Assembly (NCBI RefSeq): GCF_000527095.1
Contig: NZ_AZUN01000001.1
Span: 1,364,001 to 1,428,000, forward strand
Direction of reading: 5' to 3'
DNA from: Methylomicrobium lacus LW14
Lineage (GTDB): Bacteria > Pseudomonadota > Gammaproteobacteria > Methylococcales > Methylomonadaceae
DNA length: 64,000 nt
Shown here: one piece after another, positions 1 through 9,720 of the stretch
How the letters are laid out: each line of letters opens with the position of its first letter
Numbering within the stretch: position 1 is the stretch's first letter
Made by a program: the position numbers and the translations under genes
The notes under the pieces: model-generated
What the model saw: only the letters and a program-made list of their open reading frames with translations
Databases searched by the model: none
Told to the model about the DNA's origin: nothing

Positions 1-214
1 CCTGCAGGCGCTGCTGCAAAAACTCCAGCAAGGCGGTTTTACCGACCCCTTCCGGCCCGCACAGCACAATGGCCTGATGCGTATTGGCCAGCAAATGCTG
101 CAATAACGCGAGGTTCTGGCTTCTCTCCGGTGTGATCAGAAATCGGGACGCAACCGCCTTGTTCTCGACCCGCATCGTTTTGACTTGATAGGTATCACTA
201 TCAATTTCGACCAT
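1..214 (-). CDS. DamX/ExeA-like AAA ATPase, N-terminal part (runs off window)
   Basis: The reading frame starts at ATG 214 and is open to the window edge. It begins MVEIDSDTYQ and carries a Walker A motif (GPEGVGKT) about 55 residues in, after a stretch with the pattern TPERSQNLALLQHLL typical of the ExeA/DamX ATPase fold. The start overlaps the end of aroB by 14 bases, so the two are probably co-transcribed. In gammaproteobacteria damX, a cell-division protein with a C-terminal SPOR domain, follows aroB, which fits this position. The C-terminal part is not in the window, so DamX rather than another ExeA-like ATPase is inferred from synteny. Confidence 0.7.
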   Translation of the reverse strand, partial: MVEIDSDTYQVKTMRVENKAVASRFLITPERSQNLALLQHLLANTHQAIVLCGPEGVGKTALLEFLQQRLQ

Positions 215-1283
215 AAGTATTCAGAGTCAATTCCAGGAGGGAGCGGTCAACATAAATCGGCAATGTCGCCTTGCCGATCTTTTCCAGCAAAATCAAGCGG
301 ATTTTCCCGTCCAGATTCTTTTTATCGACGGCCATCAGTTCAAGAAAGCGTTCGGCGCCCAGCGCCGCGGGAGGATTTACCGGCAAACCGGCGCGCTGGA
401 TCAACGCGATAATTCTCTCCACATCCTGCTGCCTCAGCCAGCCTTTACGCATCGACAGATCGGCCGCCTGGCAAATGCCGATTGCCACCGCCTCGCCATG
501 CAGGTAGACGCCGTAACCGGCGCCGGTTTCTATCGCATGGCCAAAGGTATGCCCAAGGTTCAAAGTCGCCCTGACGCCGCTCTCGGTTTCGTCTTCGGCC
601 ACGATTTCGGCCTTGTTCCGGCAGGAATGCTCGATCGCATAAGCCAGCGCCTGTTTATCGCGCGCGCGTAACGCATCGATGTGACTCTCCAGCCAGACAA
701 AAAAACCGGCATCCCGAATCAAGCCGTATTTTATCACCTCCGCAAGACCCGCGGCCAATTGCCGGTCATCGAGGGTATCCAGCACATCGGTATCGGCCAG
801 CACGCATTGCGGCTGATAAAAGGCGCCGATCATGTTTTTACCGAGCGGATGATTGACGCCGGTTTTGCCGCCGACCGAGGAATCGACCTGCGCCAGCAAG
901 GTGGTCGGGATTTGCAAAAACGCGATGCCGCGCTGATAGCAGGCCGCCGCGAAACCGCCCATATCGCCGATCACGCCGCCGCCCAGCGCAATTAAGGTCG
1001 CATTGCGGCTAAATTTGGCGGACAGCAGTGTGTCAAAGATCCGGCTGAGATGCTCCAATGTCTTGTACTGCTCGCCGTCCGGCAAAATCACCGTTTCGAC
1101 TTGATAAGACTGCAAATTTTGCCTGACCTTATCCAGATACAGCGGCGCGACCGTCTCGTTGGTCACAATCAGGACTTGTTTGGATTTGATATGGCCGGCG
1201 TATAAACCCGCCTGGCTCAAAAGCTGTGAGCCGATATAAATCGGGTAGCGGCGGTCTCCCAACTCGACGTGTAATTGTTTCAT
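201..1283 (-). CDS. aroB: 3-dehydroquinate synthase
   Basis: This cytoplasmic enzyme makes 3-dehydroquinate from DAHP, the second step of the shikimate pathway. The 360-residue length is normal. Visible family features are the NAD-binding GGGVIGDMGGFAAA segment near residues 100-113, the QIPTTLLAQVDSSVGGKTGVN stretch that binds substrate and metal, and the metal-binding histidines in LNLGHTFGHAIE and LHGEAVAIG. It overlaps the end of aroK by 4 bases (ATGA type) and overlaps the downstream damX-like start, giving a tight aroK-aroB-damX operon. Confidence 0.97.
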   Translation of the reverse strand: MKQLHVELGDRRYPIYIGSQLLSQAGLYAGHIKSKQVLIVTNETVAPLYLDKVRQNLQSYQVETVILPDGEQYKTLEHLSRIFDTLLSAKFSRNATLIALGGGVIGDMGGFAAACYQRGIAFLQIPTTLLAQVDSSVGGKTGVNHPLGKNMIGAFYQPQCVLADTDVLDTLDDRQLAAGLAEVIKYGLIRDAGFFVWLESHIDALRARDKQALAYAIEHSCRNKAEIVAEDETESGVRATLNLGHTFGHAIETGAGYGVYLHGEAVAIGICQAADLSMRKGWLRQQDVERIIALIQRAGLPVNPPAALGAERFLELMAVDKKNLDGKIRLILLEKIGKATLPIYVDRSLLELTLNTYGRN

Positions 1284-1810
1284 TCTTTCTCGGGATTTAA
1301 GGTTCTGTAGTGTTCCAATATGCGAGTGACCACCGCTTTGCTCTGCATCACACCGGTATCGACTTTAAAGTCCGCGCAAGCCAGATAGAGCGGCTCGCGC
1401 TCGGCATAGAGCGCTTCCAGACGCGCGCGAGGATTGTCGGTTCTAAGCAACGGGCGAGAGGTATCCTTGCGCGTTCGTTCCAAAATCCGTCCGACCGAAC
1501 ACTTCAGATACACGACAAAACCGTTTTCTTGCAATAAGCGGCGGTTTTCTTCGCGCAGGATCGCGCCGCCGCCGGTTGCCATCACGATGCCCTGCATCTG
1601 GGTCAGTTGCTTGATCATCTTCTGTTCGCGGTCGCGGAATCCTTCCTCGCCTTCGAACTCGAAAATGGTCGGAATATTGACCCCGGTCGCCTCCTCGATC
1701 GCCTTGTCGCTATCGTAGAATGGCAACTTCAGCGCTTTTGCCAACTGCCGTCCGATCGTTGTTTTGCCCGCACCCATCAGGCCGATTAAATAGATGTTTT
1801 CAGATCGCAT
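1280..1810 (-). CDS. aroK: shikimate kinase
   Basis: It phosphorylates shikimate with ATP, a later step of the same pathway as aroB. The 176-residue protein has a Walker A motif GLMGAGKTT at residues 10-18, the shikimate-binding DSDKAIE and the GFRDRE motif, the ATGGGAI glycine loop near residue 78, and the lid arginines around RTRKDTSRPLL. It is translationally coupled to aroB by a 4-base overlap. It sits downstream of pilQ as in most gammaproteobacteria, but a terminator after pilQ and a 270-base gap suggest its own promoter. Confidence 0.97.
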   Translation of the reverse strand: MRSENIYLIGLMGAGKTTIGRQLAKALKLPFYDSDKAIEEATGVNIPTIFEFEGEEGFRDREQKMIKQLTQMQGIVMATGGGAILREENRRLLQENGFVVYLKCSVGRILERTRKDTSRPLLRTDNPRARLEALYAEREPLYLACADFKVDTGVMQSKAVVTRILEHYRTLNPEKE

Positions 1811-2044
1811 GACATGCCGCCGCGGTATTCATCTTGCCGGTTAAAAAAACGTACCATTATGCCTGTTTTTTTTTGGCAAGATCAATTGCCGAATTCAAAT
1901 TTGTGCAAAAACAGCGGATAAATACTGGCGATAAGCTGAAGGGATAGACGCGGAATTAAGCAAGGCAAAGGCGGAGCTTTTGCCTAAAAACTGAATTTGA
2001 ACAAATCTCTCAAGCTACTTGGGAAACATTTCCATAACAAAAAA

Positions 2045-2063
2045 AAGGGGCTTTACGCCCCTT
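2045..2063 (-). terminator. rho-independent terminator after pilQ
   Basis: A 7-bp stem (AAGGGGC/GCCCCTT) with a 5-base loop is followed by a T-run when read on the minus strand, and lies about 20 bases beyond the pilQ stop. The opposite strand also ends in a T-run, so it could work both ways. It closes the pilMNOPQ operon. Confidence 0.85.
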
Positions 2064-2083
2064 TTTGCTCCTCTAACCAGTTG

Positions 2084-4387
2084 TCAATTTCTGACCAATT
2101 GATCATTGACGATTTTTGGCGTAACAAACACCAATAACTCTCTCTTGTCGCTCGATTTATTGGTTCTTTTGAATAAAAAGCCAATTCCCGGCAAATCCGC
2201 AAAGAAAGGCACTTTACCAATTAAATCATTGGTCGTGTCTTTATAGACACCACCCAACACAACCGTTTCACCGTCGTTAACTAGGACATTGGTTTTTAGC
2301 GAATTCGTATCGATTGATGGCTGACCATTCACGACTATAGTTCCAGGGTCATCTCGAGAAATTTCCAAATCCATGTTGATGCTTCCACTTGGCGTAATTT
2401 GAGGGGTAACTTCCATTTTCAATGTAGCGTCAATAAATTGAACATTGGTGCCGGCGTTGCCGCTTTGCGTTTGGTAAGGAATTGACGTGCCTTGAACAAT
2501 TGAGGCCGTACACCGATTCGTGGTCATCACGCGCGGATTAGAAAGCAACTGACCGCGGCCCTCGTCCTGCAAAGCAGACAACTCAAGATTAAGTACATAA
2601 TCGGCCCCTCGGGCAAGAGTCATGCCTAAAGCTCCGTATGGATGACTCTCTGTTGCAAGATCAACAATCGTATCCTTAATTTCGCCAATATTACCGTTTT
2701 CATCGGGCTGCCCATTACTGAAGGAATGCGTACCCCCGCCTCCCAAAGCAAAATTCTTGCCATGACCAACATCCGCCATCTTGGCCACACCAAACCTTAC
2801 CCCCAGCTCCCTAGCAAAAGTATTGGAAGCTATTACAAGGCGTGATTCAATCATGACCTGCTTGACAGGAACATCTAACTGACGTATCAATTTCTTGATA
2901 TCTTCCAAACGCTTGGCCGTTTCTCTGACTATCAATGTATTGGTACGAGAATCGACCACAGCGGTGCCGCGAGACGAAAGAAGATTGAGTTTATTGGTTT
3001 GCGATTGCTGAGTATTTGCATTCGGCCCTCCGCCAAAATTTCCTCCCATACCCGGCCCCATCACATTGCCGCCCAAATTGCTGAATTGTTGTTGCGATTT
3101 TTGACTACTCGCCTGCGATGATGCGGAAGATGACGAAGTTTTTGGTGATCCGCAAGCAAGCTTAGTTAAGTTATTGAAGCCATTTAGAATCTGGATAAAA
3201 TCCTCAGCCTTAGCATAGTTTATCTTTAAATATTCAGTCACCAGTGGATCGAGTTGCTCCACTACTGCTTCTTTCTCTCTTTGTTTCTCTTTGTAGTCCT
3301 TGATCTTGCCGACCGGCGCGACCAGCGTTACGTTGCCGGTTTCGTATTTTTCCAATCCTTTGGTCATCATGATGAAGTCCAATGCTTCGTCCCACGGCAC
3401 ATCGTCCAGTTTGACGGTCACTGTACCGGTCACATCATCGCCTGCCACCACATTTTGTCCGGTAAATTCGGCTAGTACAGCGATCACGCTACGGATATCG
3501 ATATCCTGAAAATTCAGCGACAATCTATCGCCGGTGTATTTGGTGCGTTGATTATCAATCGCCTCTTTCTCTGCACTGGTCAGCGGCCGAAACTCGACGG
3601 TCAACAAGCCTTCCGACTGAAATAATGAATAATCATAGAGGGCATTTTGCATCGCCACGATGACCGTGGTTTCCTTGGTCGTGGAAGCCGCGTCGATATA
3701 CTCGACCGGAGTCGCGAATTCGGACACATCCATGCGTTTGCTCAAATGACTAGGCAATTGGGTATTCATGAAACTGATGATCACATTACCGCCTTCCTCG
3801 CGTGTGTTCACCACCGTGTTCGGATTCGCCAGAGACACCAGAATCCGTCCCTCGCCCTTATCGCCGCGTTTAAAATCAAAACCGGTAATGGCTTGCTGCG
3901 GTATCAATTGGCCGGCGACAGAAGGCCTTGCTGCAACAGGCTCGACAACGGCAGAAGCCGGGGCATTAGCACTTTTGGCATTGGTCAGCGTCAATAAGAC
4001 TTTCCGGCCCTCCGTTTTCGTATCGAAGGCTACCGATTCGGTCAGGTTGATCACCACACGCACTCTATCGGCCGCTTCCGCAACGTAAACACTATTGACC
4101 GCGCCTTGATTGATCGGATAAGTTTTTTGCGGCAAGCCGTTTTTTACGCCCGAAAAATCCAGCGCAATCCGCGCCGGATTGTCGGTTTTAAAAACCTTCG
4201 GCGCAACAGCGGGGCCGCTCATTTCCAACTGAATCTGTAATTTGTCTCCTGCCTGCGTCGCGACATCCATTTGAGTAATGGCCAGATCGCCGGCTTTGAC
4301 GGGCAAAATTTGCGCTATGAATAAAATCAGGCACGCACTGAAAATTCTGGACATCTTCATCAATAAGCCGTTTTGTTTCTTAATCAT
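2084..4387 (-). CDS. pilQ: type IV pilus secretin PilQ
   Basis: This is the outer-membrane ring through which type IV pili pass. The 767-residue protein has a signal peptide (residues 1-32), two AMIN-type peptidoglycan-binding regions in the first 270 residues, a secretin N0/N1 region around 290-480 and the C-terminal secretin barrel with the VPFFADLPGIGFLFKR motif near the end. A Ser/Gln/Gly-rich linker (about residues 415-470) interrupts the N1 region; low-complexity insertions at this place are common in secretins. It is the last gene of pilM-N-O-P-Q and 16 bases after pilP. Confidence 0.97.
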   Translation of the reverse strand: MIKKQNGLLMKMSRIFSACLILFIAQILPVKAGDLAITQMDVATQAGDKLQIQLEMSGPAVAPKVFKTDNPARIALDFSGVKNGLPQKTYPINQGAVNSVYVAEAADRVRVVINLTESVAFDTKTEGRKVLLTLTNAKSANAPASAVVEPVAARPSVAGQLIPQQAITGFDFKRGDKGEGRILVSLANPNTVVNTREEGGNVIISFMNTQLPSHLSKRMDVSEFATPVEYIDAASTTKETTVIVAMQNALYDYSLFQSEGLLTVEFRPLTSAEKEAIDNQRTKYTGDRLSLNFQDIDIRSVIAVLAEFTGQNVVAGDDVTGTVTVKLDDVPWDEALDFIMMTKGLEKYETGNVTLVAPVGKIKDYKEKQREKEAVVEQLDPLVTEYLKINYAKAEDFIQILNGFNNLTKLACGSPKTSSSSASSQASSQKSQQQFSNLGGNVMGPGMGGNFGGGPNANTQQSQTNKLNLLSSRGTAVVDSRTNTLIVRETAKRLEDIKKLIRQLDVPVKQVMIESRLVIASNTFARELGVRFGVAKMADVGHGKNFALGGGGTHSFSNGQPDENGNIGEIKDTIVDLATESHPYGALGMTLARGADYVLNLELSALQDEGRGQLLSNPRVMTTNRCTASIVQGTSIPYQTQSGNAGTNVQFIDATLKMEVTPQITPSGSINMDLEISRDDPGTIVVNGQPSIDTNSLKTNVLVNDGETVVLGGVYKDTTNDLIGKVPFFADLPGIGFLFKRTNKSSDKRELLVFVTPKIVNDQLVRN

Positions 4388-4403
4388 CTTTATCCCCTCA
4401 AAA

Positions 4404-4967
4404 TCATTCAGCCAAAGCCAATGATGCTTGTTGTTCGCGCCATGATCCCGGTTTATCGGAAATCAATTCCATTAACTCTATTTTGTCGCTGACAATTCGA
4501 ATCACTTTCCCGTAATTCTTGCCCATATAATTGCCGACTTGCACACGATAAACCGTACTGTCGCCCGCCTTGACTAACCCCCATAGACCTGTCTTCGCAT
4601 TGACCGTCCCTACCATTCTCAAACTATCCAATGAAAAGGCTTCCAGCTCTTCCTTAGGACGCGTCAAATCCGGTTTGATGCCGGAGCCGCCTTCCATGGC
4701 GGCGCCTGAAGCCTCGGCCGTTTGCTCAAGAGGAACAAACGGATCTCTGAGACCATCCGGGTTAAAGATAAAAGGCTCCACGACCTTGATTTCCGGCAAG
4801 GGCTCGATCGTGCCTTTGGGTTTGGCCTTTTCGGCCGAAATAAACGCTTTTAAATCGGATAAATCGTCATTTGCACAGCCACTCAGTAAAGCGATACTGC
4901 TTGCGCAACATATCGACATCCATAATGTTTTACTCAGCAACAATGATCGTCTAGAAGATTTCATCAC
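4404..4967 (-). CDS. pilP: type IV pilus assembly lipoprotein PilP
   Basis: This inner-membrane lipoprotein links the PilN/PilO platform to the PilQ secretin. The 187-residue protein has an N-terminal membrane segment ending in a lipobox (LLSGC, Cys near residue 31), then a flexible linker and the beta-sandwich domain with the GLRDPFVPLE and MVGTV motifs of the family. Its start overlaps the end of pilO by 4 bases. Confidence 0.95.
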   Translation of the reverse strand: MMKSSRRSLLLSKTLWMSICCASSIALLSGCANDDLSDLKAFISAEKAKPKGTIEPLPEIKVVEPFIFNPDGLRDPFVPLEQTAEASGAAMEGGSGIKPDLTRPKEELEAFSLDSLRMVGTVNAKTGLWGLVKAGDSTVYRVQVGNYMGKNYGKVIRIVSDKIELMELISDKPGSWREQQASLALAE

Positions 4968-5593
4968 TTGGCCTCTTTTCTTTTCTTCTTGTCAGCGGCG
5001 CCCGATGTTGGTTTGACCGCTTCTTCCTTATAGGTTTTAACGACCGCATTCATCAGCATCATTCCATCCTGAGCTTTCTCCAGAGGCGAAATATCGACAT
5101 TGTGTACCGTCACGATTCTGGGCAACGAGGCCAAACCGCTCACAAATAAGCCAAGCTCCTCGTAGCGGCCAATCACTTTAATGTCGATCGGCAATTCCGA
5201 ATAAAAATCTTTTGCGACTTGGGCCGCAGGCTTGAATAAACGGAACTCCAGACCGCTCGCCAATCCCGTTTGCGAAATATCGACCAGAAGGCTGGCGACT
5301 TCTTCCTCGGTAGGCATCTGCTTGAGCATTTCGCCGAGCGATCCCTGAATCTGCTCCAACTGCTTCACATATTCCGGAAGATTAACTGCCTTCTGTTGTT
5401 TGCTTGCAAAGGAAGTTTTCAATTCGACTTCCTTATTTTCCAAGCGCTCAAGCTCGTCCAACTGATCCATCGTATCGTAATAATAGCCGCCGCCCGCCAC
5501 CAATACGCACAAGACCAGGATCACGGCGGCTTTAATGGGCTGCGGCCAGGTTCCCGACGCTTCGAAATCCCAATTAATTTCGGAAAGATTCAT
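4964..5593 (-). CDS. pilO: type IV pilus inner-membrane protein PilO
   Basis: It pairs with PilN in the inner-membrane alignment complex. The 209-residue protein has one membrane segment (about residues 20-40, VILVLCVLVAGGGYYYD), then a coiled coil (residues 45-90) and a ferredoxin-like domain ending in a Lys-rich tail. It overlaps pilP and pilN by 4 bases on each side, so translation is coupled. Confidence 0.95.
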   Translation of the reverse strand: MNLSEINWDFEASGTWPQPIKAAVILVLCVLVAGGGYYYDTMDQLDELERLENKEVELKTSFASKQQKAVNLPEYVKQLEQIQGSLGEMLKQMPTEEEVASLLVDISQTGLASGLEFRLFKPAAQVAKDFYSELPIDIKVIGRYEELGLFVSGLASLPRIVTVHNVDISPLEKAQDGMMLMNAVVKTYKEEAVKPTSGAADKKKRKEAK

Positions 5594-6153
5594 AACGGTT
5601 TCTCCGCGTTCTTGTTACCCTGACTGGCGTTGAGAGTAAAATCACTGAGCCGATCCGCTTCCTTTTTATCCGGAGACTGGATCACAACAACCTTCGGAGA
5701 CTTTAGCCAACTGGAGGCTTCAATGGCCCGCATGAACGCCGACACGCGCGCATTGGACTGCGTTTTACCGACAAACGTTAAGGCGGCGCCCGTTTGCGTC
5801 AATTTGGCCAGATAGACGCCATCCGGCGTGGTTTTTGGCACTTCATCGAAAAGATGTACAATCTCGGGCCGGCTTTCCTGTAGTTTTTGAATCACATCGA
5901 TCTTAGCCAACAACTTTTTCTTGGTGTCCTCGATGTCGCGAATTTTAGCGATTTGAACATCCAGCTGCTGGATTTCCGCTTCCAAGAGCTGATTACGTTG
6001 GCTCTGATAATCTTTCAACCCGTCGATATACAGATGCACCGCAACCAGGAGGCCGATGGTCGTCAACGCCGACACCCCTATCGCAACAACGAATTCTTGC
6101 TGTTTTTGTTTGCGCAGCTCTTCGCGCCAGGGGAGTAAATTAATTTTTGCCAT
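5590..6153 (-). CDS. pilN: type IV pilus inner-membrane protein PilN
   Basis: It starts with the signature INLLPWRE motif, whose cytoplasmic peptide binds PilM, followed by one membrane helix (about residues 23-43) and a coiled coil. The 187-residue length is typical. It overlaps the last base of pilM and 4 bases of pilO. Confidence 0.96.
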   Translation of the reverse strand: MAKINLLPWREELRKQKQQEFVVAIGVSALTTIGLLVAVHLYIDGLKDYQSQRNQLLEAEIQQLDVQIAKIRDIEDTKKKLLAKIDVIQKLQESRPEIVHLFDEVPKTTPDGVYLAKLTQTGAALTFVGKTQSNARVSAFMRAIEASSWLKSPKVVVIQSPDKKEADRLSDFTLNASQGNKNAEKPL

Positions 6154-7214
6154 TAGTCAAAACTCCTCAAAGCCAGGCCACATGCGATCATCATCGCCGG
6201 CGCGTCGTTACTCAACCCCTGAGGCCTTACCCGGTTCGACAAAGACATATTCACGAACGGATTGGCGATATAAGCCGGCACGCCGAGACTTTGTTCAACC
6301 AATTTATCCACACCCGTTATCGAGGCACAGCCCCCTGCCAGAATGATGCTGTCTATGCCGCGGTTGGCGCTGGATGATACGAAAAACTGCAAAGTCCTGG
6401 CGATTTGTTGCACCATCGCCTTTTTAAAAGGCTCCAGCACATCAACCGCATAACTGTCAGGCAATCCCCCCTGCTTTTTCGCCAATCCCGCTTCTTCATA
6501 GGAAAGCCCATAGCGGCGTTGAATCTCCTCGGTGAGCTGCTTGCCGCCGAAGCCTTGCTCTCGGGTATAAACCGTGCGTCCGTCATGCAAGATATTGAGC
6601 GCCACGACCGAAGCCCCGATGTCCGCGATCGCGACCGTCTTACCTTTTACCGAATCTTCAAACTGATCGGCGAGCAAGGCAAAGGCATTTTCTATCGCGA
6701 AGGCTTCAACATCGACAATCTTTGCCTTCACGCCGGCCTGATTTAAGGCGCCGATGCGGTCATCGACATTTTCTTTTCTTGATGCCGCCAACAGCACGTC
6801 GACCAATTCGGGATTATTTTCATTGACCCTTTGCACTTCGAAATCGAAATTAACATCATCCAGCGAATACGGCACATACTGATCGGCTTCCATCATGATC
6901 TGTTCCTCCATTTCCTCATCGGACAATGAAGCCGGCATCGTGATGATTTTGGTCATCACCGAGGAACCGGAAACCGCTACCGCCGCTTGTTTAAGCTTGG
7001 TGCCGGATTGCTTGATCGCCGCTTTAATCGCCGCGGAGATAACATCCACATTGGCGATATTTTTATCGACGATCGCGTCTTTCGGCAAAGGGGTCACCGC
7101 ATAGCTCTCAACCCTGTAGCGTGAGCCTGACTTGCTCAGTTCCAGCAATTTTATCGCCGCGGTACTGATATCGATGCCAAGAACCGCACTCTGTTTCTGA
7201 TTAAACAAGTTCAT
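6153..7214 (-). CDS. pilM: type IV pilus actin-like ATPase PilM
   Basis: This cytoplasmic, FtsA/actin-fold protein docks on the PilN tail and carries the assembly platform. The 353-residue protein shows the actin-type nucleotide sites VLGIDISTAAIKLLEL at the N-terminus, AIADIGASVVALNI near residue 198 and ILAGGCASITGVD near residue 290. It is the first gene of the pil operon; mrcA, the usual divergent neighbour, is absent and replaced by a gene-poor stretch. Confidence 0.96.
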   Translation of the reverse strand: MNLFNQKQSAVLGIDISTAAIKLLELSKSGSRYRVESYAVTPLPKDAIVDKNIANVDVISAAIKAAIKQSGTKLKQAAVAVSGSSVMTKIITMPASLSDEEMEEQIMMEADQYVPYSLDDVNFDFEVQRVNENNPELVDVLLAASRKENVDDRIGALNQAGVKAKIVDVEAFAIENAFALLADQFEDSVKGKTVAIADIGASVVALNILHDGRTVYTREQGFGGKQLTEEIQRRYGLSYEEAGLAKKQGGLPDSYAVDVLEPFKKAMVQQIARTLQFFVSSSANRGIDSIILAGGCASITGVDKLVEQSLGVPAYIANPFVNMSLSNRVRPQGLSNDAPAMMIACGLALRSFD

Positions 7215-8053
7215 GACATATCCTTAAAAATTGATCATTAACTTCACTCATATATCGAAATGCCCGTATACATTGAATTCAACAGCCATCAGGGAACTTT
7301 GTTGGGCTCCCTCATGTCCCTATTTTCTGGAAAAGTATAGTTGCGATTTTTAAATTGACCGGGAAAACGCCTGATTTTATGGCTTGACGGCAACCGCGGG
7401 ACTTATAGTGCCGCAAGGCTTTTATTGTTGTGGAGATCGGCTTCATTTTCTGGGGTATGTATCACAGACTCGATACAGCCGACCGCCGTGTAAGCGTTTA
7501 ATCATCGCTCGATAGGACAAACAACGAAGATGAAACGCAAGAAGATAAGAAAAATAGGCAAGCGCTGGCGATCATGGGGTCACGGACTCATTGTATCCGT
7601 TCAGGTTTGATTTGAACTTAAATACAATTAATACGCGTCTAGTGAATTTTTTCGCCTTTTCGGCCAGGGGGGTTCGTATGGCGAAGGAAGGGATTGCCAG
7701 AGGCTTTTTCAGCCCGGAAAAATGAACGTGATTATGAGCCCACATCGCTTCCGGATAGCCCAAAAAGACGGAGTTGGAGAAAGACAAAGCCAGGGCAAAC
7801 TCGGCCCTAACGGAGAGCCTAAAGCCGGCTGAAAAACGGAGAAGTAGAAAGAAATAATCGAGGAAGAAACCTTACCCGTAATTAACGGCGGTCTCTCCCT
7901 GTCAGATTTGAACGGCGAAATAACCGTGCGAGAAAATCTATGATGGGGCGGCGCAGTGGCGGCAAAATCAACTACGCGCCTAAAAGTAAGGGTTTAAAAT
8001 CTAAACCCGCGATGCAATTTTTATTGCAAAAATTGCCAAAGCCGCCACTCAGC
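7215..8053. other. gene-poor stretch upstream of pilM
   Basis: About 840 bases hold no convincing gene. The longest frame (7572-7787, minus, 71 codons) has no ribosome-binding site or recognisable domain. In most gammaproteobacteria mrcA lies here in the divergent orientation; no trace of it is visible, so a rearrangement or a decayed insertion is possible. The pilM promoter must lie in the first part, but I could not pick a clear -35/-10 pair. Confidence 0.5.
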
Positions 8054-8254
8054 TTATTTGCCGTACTTTTTACGGAACTTATCCACACGGCCGGCAGTAT
8101 CAACAACGCGTTGCTTGCCGGTGTAAAAAGGATGGCATGAAGAGCATACTTCGATCAACAGGTCTTTGGAAAGAACGGAACCTGTGACGAAAACGTTGCC
8201 GCAGCCGCAAGTCACTGTAATTTGTTTATAATTTGGATGAATTTCTGGTTTCAT
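8054..8254 (-). CDS. rpmE: 50S ribosomal protein L31 (zinc-binding type)
   Basis: The 66-residue protein begins MKPEIHPNY and ends with the RVDKFRKKYGK tail of L31. It keeps cysteines of the zinc-ribbon form (TCGCGN, then CSSC), so it is the C+ paralogue used when zinc is sufficient. It stands alone on the minus strand. Confidence 0.97.
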   Translation of the reverse strand: MKPEIHPNYKQITVTCGCGNVFVTGSVLSKDLLIEVCSSCHPFYTGKQRVVDTAGRVDKFRKKYGK

Positions 8255-8347
8255 AACGCTTCACATTACCCGCGAGGGCCATATACCGGTTAAAAAGCAG
8301 ACTATGATAAGGCTTCTATGACTATTTATCAACCTGATTTTAATGCT

Positions 8348-9700
8348 TTATGGGCTCTGGGTAGCCGCTATCATGCGCCGCTCGCGACTGAGCAGCAACA
8401 GAACCAGCGAAATCGCCGGCAACCCGACCACGGAAGCGTAGACAAAAAAGACATAATAACCGTAATGGTCGACGACGAGCCCTGCAAAACCGCCCAAAAA
8501 CTGCGCAGGCAAGGTCATCAGCGAACTGAACAAGGCATATTGGGTGGCGGTATAAGCCTTGCTGGTCAAACTGGAAAGATAGGCGATGAAAACCGATGTC
8601 GCGAGCCCGCCGCTCAAGTTATCCGCACTGATCACCGCCGCCAGCAAGACCTTGCTGGGCGCACTCAAGGCCAGCACCGCGAACAACAAATTGGTCGAGA
8701 CGACCATCACCGAACCCAACAATAACGGCCGCATCAGGCCATACCTGACCACCAAGGCGCCCCCCAAGGCCGCGCCGGCAATCGTCATGAAAAAACCGAA
8801 AATCTTGCTGATTTCGGCAATGTCTTTCTTGCTGAAGCCCAGATCGAGGTAAAACGGATTGGCCATCACCCCCATCGTGATGTCGCTCATTTTATAAAGC
8901 GCGATCAACAACAGAATGACGAGCCCGGTTCTGCCATTGCGGCTAAAAAATTCGACGAAAGGACTCAATACCGCATCGGTGAACCCGGCCAGCGCCCGTT
9001 GCCAAAGCGATGCCCGCCCGGACACACCCAGGGCGGATTCCAAGCGACTACCGGCCTGGCGCGCCGATTCGGCCCGCTGATGTTCGGGTTCGCGCAGGCA
9101 CAACGTGGTTACCATGCCGACCGTCATCGCCGCGGCCATCACCAAATAGGCCCATCTCCAGCTTGAATATTCGGCGATATAAAACGCGCCCGCGCCGGCC
9201 ACCAACAAGGCGATCCGGTAACCCAACACATACGCCGCCGCCATCGCGCCCTGATAACGCGCATCGGCCGTTTCGATACGGAAAGCATCGATCACCACAT
9301 CCTGGGTCGCCGAACAAAACGCCACGCCCACCGCAAAAACGGCGCAGAGTTGCAGTTGCGTGTGTGAATCCAGACCGGCCATACCGAACAATCCCAGCGC
9401 AATCCCGATCTGCGCCAGCAGCATCCAGCTCCGCCGCTTGCCCAAAAGCCGGGTCAAGATCGGTATCGGCAGCCGGTCGATTACCGGGGCCCAAAAGACC
9501 TTGATCGAATAGATCACGCCGACCCAGCTGAAGAAACCGATCACGGTGAGTTCAACTCCCTCATCCCGAAGCCAGGCCGACAGAGTCGAAAATACCAGCA
9601 GAAAAGGCAGGCCCGCGGAGAAACCGAGAAAAATCATGCTGACCACACGCGGCTGCAAATAGATTGCAAAAGCGGTACGCCAGCTTTTTTCGGCCGTCAC
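8348..9700 (-). CDS. ampG: AmpG-like MFS permease (muropeptide uptake)
   Basis: This is a 450-residue inner-membrane major-facilitator protein with about 12 hydrophobic segments. The N-terminal FLGFSAGLPFLLVFSTLSAWL, the FWAPVIDRLP loop and the SATQDVVIDAFRIE motif are the hallmarks of AmpG, which imports anhydro-muropeptides for cell-wall recycling. Translation appears to start at GTG 9700, preceded by an AGGTAAGG stretch. It follows nhaD on the same strand with a strong hairpin between them. Substrate is inferred from the family. Confidence 0.88.
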   Translation of the reverse strand: MTAEKSWRTAFAIYLQPRVVSMIFLGFSAGLPFLLVFSTLSAWLRDEGVELTVIGFFSWVGVIYSIKVFWAPVIDRLPIPILTRLLGKRRSWMLLAQIGIALGLFGMAGLDSHTQLQLCAVFAVGVAFCSATQDVVIDAFRIETADARYQGAMAAAYVLGYRIALLVAGAGAFYIAEYSSWRWAYLVMAAAMTVGMVTTLCLREPEHQRAESARQAGSRLESALGVSGRASLWQRALAGFTDAVLSPFVEFFSRNGRTGLVILLLIALYKMSDITMGVMANPFYLDLGFSKKDIAEISKIFGFFMTIAGAALGGALVVRYGLMRPLLLGSVMVVSTNLLFAVLALSAPSKVLLAAVISADNLSGGLATSVFIAYLSSLTSKAYTATQYALFSSLMTLPAQFLGGFAGLVVDHYGYYVFFVYASVVGLPAISLVLLLLSRERRMIAATQSP

Positions 9701-9720
9701 GAGACCTTACCTAGAGAGAC

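Noticed and set aside
7572..7787. 71-codon minus-strand frame in the gap upstream of pilM
   Set aside because: No ribosome-binding site, no domain and no coupling with neighbours.
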